Source: JAUVIB01 sp964424545 (lineage in GTDB: Bacteria > Calditrichota > Calditrichia > Calditrichales > Calditrichaceae). Taken from it: a DNA stretch of 8,576 nucleotides. A program made the translations under genes and the position numbers. The stretch is from NCBI GenBank assembly GCA_964424545.1, contig CAYRJN010000166.1, forward strand, positions 1-8,576, given 5' to 3'. The notes under the pieces were generated by a model. It was given only the letters and a program-made list of their open reading frames with translations, was not told where the DNA came from and did not search any database. Of this stretch, positions 6,972 to 8,576 are shown in pieces (the first letter of the stretch is position 1; each line of letters begins with the position of its first letter).

Positions 6972-8303
6972 TTACCCCGCCAAATGATTAACAATTTCTT
7001 TAAATTTTTTACCTCTGTCTTCAAAATCCTTGAACATATCAAAACTTGCGCAAGCGGGAGAAAGCAATACCACATCGCCTTTATGCGCAATCTCCGCCGC
7101 CGTTTCCACGGCCGATTTTAAATTCGCAACCGTTCTTAGGGGTTTAATATCTTTCCATGTATCTTTCATTTTTTTCGCGGCTTTACCAATAAGCACCACT
7201 TCTTTAACCCGTTCGGCTATTAAATCGTCAAGTTTGCTGAAATCGCTTCCCTTATCTTTGCCGCCCGCAATAAGCACAATCGGTGCCGTAAAACTTTTTA
7301 AAGCATACCACAAAGATTCAACCGTTGTAGCTTTGGAATCGTTATAATATTTTACGCCGTTTATCTCTTTAACAAATTCCAAGCGATGTTCAACGCCTTC
7401 AAATTTCCTCAACGTCTCGGCAATCATTGTCAATTCGATACCGGCATCCGCAGCGGCAAGAGAAGCGGCCAAAGCGTTCATGTAATTATGCATGCCGCGT
7501 ATTGGCATTTCTTCAACGCCGATAATCGTTTTACCTTCTAACCATAATTTACCGTCGCGATAATTGGCCTCAGCCTTGTCCGCATTTTTTACGGAAAAAG
7601 AGCGTTTTCTACAATTCAACGAGCGGCTGCGTACAACAAGCTCCTCATCGTCTGCATTATAAATTAGCAGATCATCCTCTCGCAAATTCTTTGTAATACG
7701 CCATTTGGCCGTTTTATACTCTTCAAACGTTTCGTACCAATCGAGATGATTGGGAGCAAAATTGAGCGCCACGGCCATGCGTGGCCTAAACGTATCGATT
7801 GTTTCCAATTGAAAACTGGATAATTCCACTACGGCCATTGAATCTTCCCTGCTATTCTGCACAAACGAGGAGAACGGTTTACCGATGTTTCCGGCTACGA
7901 TAACATCGCTATATTTTGTTTTCAACATTTCGCCGATTAAGGTGGTCGTTGTCGTTTTACCATTGGAACCCGTTATTCCGATAACGGGAGATTTACAAAA
8001 CCAATAAGCAGCTTCAATTTCAGAATAAACGGGAATATTTTTGGCCGTCAACTCTTTTACGATGGGTGTTTGTCGTGAAATACCCGGACTTAAGATTACA
8101 AAATCGGCTTCAAACACGCGTTGAGAATGCATTCCTGACTCATAAGCAATTCCGAATTCTTCCAATTCCGGTATTACATCCTTTTCAGCATAATCGCTTA
8201 CAAAAACATCGGCGTCCATGGCTTTTAATAATTTGGCGGCCGCAATACCGCTCCTTGCCGCACCGAGAACCGTCGCTTTTTTATTTTTCACATTTTTAAT
8301 CAT
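6972..8303 (-). CDS. murD: MurD, UDP-MurNAc-L-alanine:D-glutamate ligase
   Basis: Cytoplasmic ATP-dependent ligase that adds D-glutamate to UDP-MurNAc-L-Ala, the second peptide step of peptidoglycan precursor synthesis. The 443 residues are full length for the family. Visible motifs in order: Rossmann-like UDP-binding start (VLGAARSGIAA, about residues 12-22); ATP P-loop GITGSNGKTTTT (109-120); ELSSFQLE (160-167) with the Mg-binding Glu160; NFAPNHLDWY (181-190) with His186; the carbamylated-lysine position Lys200 in YKTAKWRI; GMHNYMNALAA; EGVEHRLEF; NDSKATTVES; and the C-terminal SPACASFDMFKDFEDRGKKF. The usual NxxPDHLDR motif here reads NFAPNHLDW, a small variation. The ATG at 8303 lies 49 nt after mraY, with a weak purine stretch GGTAAG upstream. 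The stop is 1 nt before the ftsW start. Function assignment is secure. Confidence 0.97.
   Translation of the reverse strand: MIKNVKNKKATVLGAARSGIAAAKLLKAMDADVFVSDYAEKDVIPELEEFGIAYESGMHSQRVFEADFVILSPGISRQTPIVKELTAKNIPVYSEIEAAYWFCKSPVIGITGSNGKTTTTTLIGEMLKTKYSDVIVAGNIGKPFSSFVQNSREDSMAVVELSSFQLETIDTFRPRMAVALNFAPNHLDWYETFEEYKTAKWRITKNLREDDLLIYNADDEELVVRSRSLNCRKRSFSVKNADKAEANYRDGKLWLEGKTIIGVEEMPIRGMHNYMNALAASLAAADAGIELTMIAETLRKFEGVEHRLEFVKEINGVKYYNDSKATTVESLWYALKSFTAPIVLIAGGKDKGSDFSKLDDLIAERVKEVVLIGKAAKKMKDTWKDIKPLRTVANLKSAVETAAEIAHKGDVVLLSPACASFDMFKDFEDRGKKFKEIVNHLAG
6975..6980 (-). promoter_or_regulatory. Ribosome binding site of ftsW inside the end of murD
   Basis: The minus strand reads GCGGGG four bases before the ftsW ATG at 6970, overlapping the last sense codons of murD. 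It favours this start over the upstream in-frame TTG at 7090. Confidence 0.5.
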
Positions 8304-8352
8304 CTTTACACTTACCGTTTTTCCGTATAATCAACGCGCCAATTCCGCATAG

Positions 8353-8576
8353 TTACTGCGTTTTAAATGTGGTTAAACTCAATAAGGCCAATAATATGCC
8401 TATAATCCAAAAACGCACAACCACCTTGGATTCGTGCCAGCCCTTCAATTCGTAATGGTGGTGCAGGGGCGCCATATTGAAAATCCGGCGGCCCTCGCCG
8501 TATTTGCGCCGCGTGTATTTGAAATAAGAGGTTTGTAGAATCACACTGAGTGCTTCGGCCACAAATACCCCCCCGA
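8353..8576 (-). CDS. mraY: MraY, phospho-MurNAc-pentapeptide transferase, C-terminal end only
   Basis: Partial gene: the 5' part lies beyond the window edge and only about the last 74 codons, ending in TAA, are visible. MraY is the integral membrane enzyme that transfers phospho-MurNAc-pentapeptide from UDP to undecaprenyl phosphate, giving lipid I. What shows this is the run GGVFVAEALSVILQ, then a cytoplasmic loop with the invariant triple-histidine motif (APLHHHYELKGW), then RFWIIGILLALLSL, which matches the last transmembrane helix of the family. The loop before the histidines (YFKYTRRKYGEGRRIF) is longer than in E. coli and resembles Bacteroidota-type MraY. The reading frame is open to the window edge; the GTG at 8562 is an internal valine, not a start. 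It lies upstream of murD in the usual dcw order. Identity is very secure; truncation is only by the window boundary. Confidence 0.96.
   Translation of the reverse strand, partial: GGVFVAEALSVILQTSYFKYTRRKYGEGRRIFNMAPLHHHYELKGWHESKVVVRFWIIGILLALLSLTTFKTQ

Noticed and set aside
6971..7090. N-terminal extension of ftsW to a TTG at 7090
   Set aside because: It would overlap murD by 119 nt and add 40 residues unlike an FtsW N terminus. The ATG at 6970 has a ribosome binding site and gives the usual start.
8304..8352. Possible promoter or hairpin between mraY and murD
   Set aside because: Only a 4-bp CGCA/TGCG stem and no credible -10/-35 pair were seen, so it looks like a simple spacer.

Overview
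The window is one continuous stretch of a division and cell wall (dcw) cluster. Every gene is on the minus strand, so it reads from high to low coordinates: mraY (3' end only), murD, ftsW, murG, murC, ftsQ, ftsA and ftsZ (5' part only). All eight genes are recognised from conserved family motifs. No phage, transposase, CRISPR, tRNA or rRNA signal was seen, and I found no previously undescribed system.

Organism: a Gram-negative-type bacterium of moderate GC content. The order mraY-murD-ftsW-murG-murC-ftsQ-ftsA-ftsZ, with no murB or ddl between murC and ftsQ, is the order I know from Bacteroidota and relatives. The MraY tail has the longer YFKYTRRKYGEG-type loop before the histidine motif, and the ftsA-ftsZ gap holds TTGTCAT-type dispersed repeats. 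Together these suggest the FCB superphylum or a neighbour such as Calditrichota or related candidate phyla. This is inference from pattern memory, and no species can be named.

Layout: bases 8576-8353 are the end of mraY, followed by a 49-nt gap. From murD (8303) to murC (3314) the genes are packed tightly: murD/ftsW are 1 nt apart, and ftsW/murG and murG/murC directly abut (0 nt). ftsQ follows murC after 11 nt and starts at TTG. A 72-nt gap precedes ftsA (2459-1230). A 380-nt non-coding gap (1229-850) separates ftsA from ftsZ (849-1, running off the window). This gap is the only real non-coding stretch; it contains two head-to-head repeat remnants and an AT-rich candidate promoter zone.

How the genes work together: MurC and MurD add L-Ala and D-Glu to UDP-MurNAc in the cytoplasm. 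MraY moves the phospho-MurNAc-pentapeptide onto undecaprenyl phosphate to make lipid I, and MurG adds GlcNAc to make lipid II. FtsW is the septal SEDS glycosyltransferase that polymerises it. FtsQ is the periplasmic scaffold of the divisome, FtsA tethers FtsZ to the membrane, and FtsZ is the tubulin-like ring protein.
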